Of a stretch of DNA of 7,421 bases, positions 6,222 to 7,421 are shown piece after piece; positions within the stretch are counted from its first letter, which is position 1, and each line of letters begins with the position of its first letter. Under the pieces are notes generated by a model, which saw nothing but the letters and a program-made list of their open reading frames with translations, made no database searches and was not told the DNA's origin. A program made the translations under genes and the position numbers. The stretch lies in assembly GCA_023252065.1 (NCBI GenBank), contig JAHEXO010000096.1, forward strand, positions 1 to 7,421, written 5' to 3'. This stretch comes from Nocardioides sp. (GTDB lineage Bacteria; Actinomycetota; Actinomycetes; Propionibacteriales; Nocardioidaceae).

Positions 6222-7421
6222 TCACAGGACGCCGGCGTCCTGGTCCTCCTCGAGGACCGGGTTGACCGACGGGGCCTCGTCGGCGGTCACCAGCTCGTCC
6301 GGCTTGAGGGCCAGGATGTTCGCCAGGTAGTCGGGGGCGGCCTCGAGCAGGGAGATCTCGTGGCCGGCGCGCTCGGAGAGATACCAGCGGTGCACGAGCA
6401 TCTCGTGGAAGATCTCGGCCGGCTCGAGCTTCGCGCGCGCCTCCGGCGGCACCATCGCCATGACCGGCTCGTACATCTCGGTCAGCCAGCGGTTCGCCGC
6501 CACCGCGCGGTCCTCGCGGCCGAGGTCGTGTGCCGCGATGAACCACGCGATGTCGGTCAGCAGCCGACGTGCCTGCTCGTCCTCGACGTCGAGGCCCGTC
6601 AGCGACTGGAGCTCTCGGCGGTGATGGCCGAGCTCGACCGCCTTCGGCTGGATCCGGATCCGGTCGCCGTCGAAGTCGGTGACGATGTCGAGCTCGGCCA
6701 CGTCGAAACCGAGGTCGTTGAGCCGCTCGATGCGCTCCTGGATCCGCCAGGTCTCGTCGGCCTCGAACTCCTGCTCACCGGTCAGCTCGTCCCACAGGTC
6801 GTGGTAGCGCTTGTCGATCAGCGCCACGGTCTCCCCGCCGTCGACGTGCTCGCTGATCCACCCGGCGGCCTGGAGGTCGAGCAGCTCGGCGAAGACGTTC
6901 TCGCAGGCGACCTCCACGTCCCACTCGCGCATCTGGCGCGAGAGCTGAGGGCGCAGCTCCCCGGTCTCGGCGTCGACGAGGTACGCCGCGAACCCGCCGG
7001 CGTTGCGCCGGAACAGCACGTTGGACAGCGACACGTCGCCCCAGTAGAAGTCCGCGAGATGCAGCCTCACCAGCAGGACGACGAGCGCATCCACCAGGCA
7101 CGGCAGGCTGTCGGCCGACATCCCGTGCGCGAAGAGAGCGCGGTAGGGGAGCGAGAAGGCGAGGTGCTCGGTCATCAGCGCGCAGGGGAGGGCCTGGTCG
7201 TCGTCGTCCTCACGGCCGGTGACCACGCCCACCGGACGGACCGCCGGGAGGCCGAGCCGCTCGAGGTCGCGGAGCAGGCGGTACTCCCGGAACGCCATCT
7301 CCTCCTGGGTCTCCTTGACCGCCAGGATGCGCTTGCCGAGCCGCACGATGCGGACGATGTGGCGTGAGAGCCCGCGCGGGAGCGGGACGACGTGGTCGTC
7401 GGTCCACTCCTCGAGAGGAGC
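6222..7421 (-). CDS. DUF4032 protein with kinase-like N-terminal domain (5' partial)
   Basis: The frame is open to the window end, so the GTG at 7346 is internal; 399 residues are visible. The first part looks like a lipopolysaccharide-kinase-type fold: a beta-3 lysine in ILAVKET (K36), a helix-C glutamate in AFREYRLL (E46), a catalytic-loop equivalent YWGDVSLSN (D129, N134) and a metal-binding equivalent in AYLVDAETGE (D150). From about residue 160 the sequence matches my recollection of DUF4032, which follows such kinase domains in Actinobacteria (WDVEVACENVFAELLDL, LTDIAWFIAAHDLGRED, HRWYLSERAGHEIS). It is rich in acidic residues, with no membrane helix in the visible part. The phospho-acceptor is unknown; LPS is not expected in an actinobacterium. 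The stop abuts the acyl-CoA dehydrogenase stop, and the last six codons form a perfect palindrome. Domain call is good, kinase activity is unproven. Confidence 0.87.
   Translation of the reverse strand, partial: APLEEWTDDHVVPLPRGLSRHIVRIVRLGKRILAVKETQEEMAFREYRLLRDLERLGLPAVRPVGVVTGREDDDDQALPCALMTEHLAFSLPYRALFAHGMSADSLPCLVDALVVLLVRLHLADFYWGDVSLSNVLFRRNAGGFAAYLVDAETGELRPQLSRQMREWDVEVACENVFAELLDLQAAGWISEHVDGGETVALIDKRYHDLWDELTGEQEFEADETWRIQERIERLNDLGFDVAELDIVTDFDGDRIRIQPKAVELGHHRRELQSLTGLDVEDEQARRLLTDIAWFIAAHDLGREDRAVAANRWLTEMYEPVMAMVPPEARAKLEPAEIFHEMLVHRWYLSERAGHEISLLEAAPDYLANILALKPDELVTADEAPSVNPVLEEDQDAGVL
6225..6242. terminator. 18-bp perfect palindrome at the convergent gene ends, candidate bidirectional terminator
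   Basis: CAGGACGCCGGCGTCCTG starts 3 nt after the acyl-CoA dehydrogenase stop. On the minus strand it is the last six sense codons of the DUF4032 gene (QDAGVL), identical in sequence because it is a perfect palindrome. As RNA it can fold to a 7-bp stem with a CCGG loop in transcripts of either direction. No T-tract is present. Confidence 0.5.
6242..6258. repeat. Second hairpin next to the palindrome
   Basis: GGTCCTC (6242-6248) pairs with GAGGACC (6252-6258) over a 3-nt loop. It shares one base with the preceding palindrome and lies inside the DUF4032 coding region. A further 6-bp stem, CCGACG 6266-6271 with CGTCGG 6278-6283, follows. The cluster may help end the acyl-CoA dehydrogenase transcript, but it also encodes the Glu/Asp-rich tail of the other gene. 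Confidence 0.45.

Noticed and set aside
7344..7346. GTG as the start of the DUF4032 gene
   Set aside because: The open frame continues to the window edge and the upstream residues (RHIVRI) look like the first strands of the kinase-like fold.

Overview
The window is very GC-rich (by eye about 70%) and nearly all coding. Its actinobacterial features are a cysS-rlmB pair, RlmB with the Lys/Arg-rich N-terminal tail known from Mycobacterium and Streptomyces, a DUF4032 kinase-like protein, GTG starts and promoters that predict leaderless mRNAs. I infer a high-GC actinobacterium, most likely Nocardioides or another Nocardioidaceae. The family-level guess rests on general resemblance, not on a marker gene.

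Layout. (1) 1-1464, plus: 3' part of a multi-pass membrane protein ending in a sulfite-oxidase-type molybdenum-cofactor enzyme; its start lies before the window. (2) 1465-2439, minus: a C39-like cysteine peptidase whose stop directly abuts the stop of gene 1. (3) 2440-2486: a 47-bp divergent promoter region with a -10 box placed identically for each flanking gene, so both are predicted leaderless. (4) 2487-3923, plus: cysS. (5) 3923-4876, plus: rlmB, overlapping cysS by one base. (6) 4871-5042: a mirrored repeat array, three direct and three inverted copies of a 23-bp unit, all at an exact 32-bp step. It begins inside the last codons of rlmB and ends 24 bp before the next gene. (7) 5067-6221, plus: an acyl-CoA dehydrogenase. 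(8) 6222-7421, minus: a DUF4032 protein with a kinase-like N-terminal half, cut by the window end; its stop abuts the acyl-CoA dehydrogenase stop.

How the genes relate. Only cysS and rlmB form a clear operon, a translation pair: one charges tRNA-Cys, the other methylates 23S rRNA. The Mo oxidoreductase, peptidase, acyl-CoA dehydrogenase and kinase-like gene look like separate units packed end to end. Both convergent junctions have zero spacing and share the sequence TGATCA.

The least explained element is the mirrored array at 4871-5042. It is neither CRISPR nor a recognisable insertion sequence. It could be a DNA-binding platform, a transcribed long hairpin separating rlmB from the acyl-CoA dehydrogenase, or a member of a dispersed intergenic repeat family. 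No tRNA, rRNA, CRISPR or transposase gene was seen, and no gene-free stretch exceeds 300 bases (the longest is 4877-5066).
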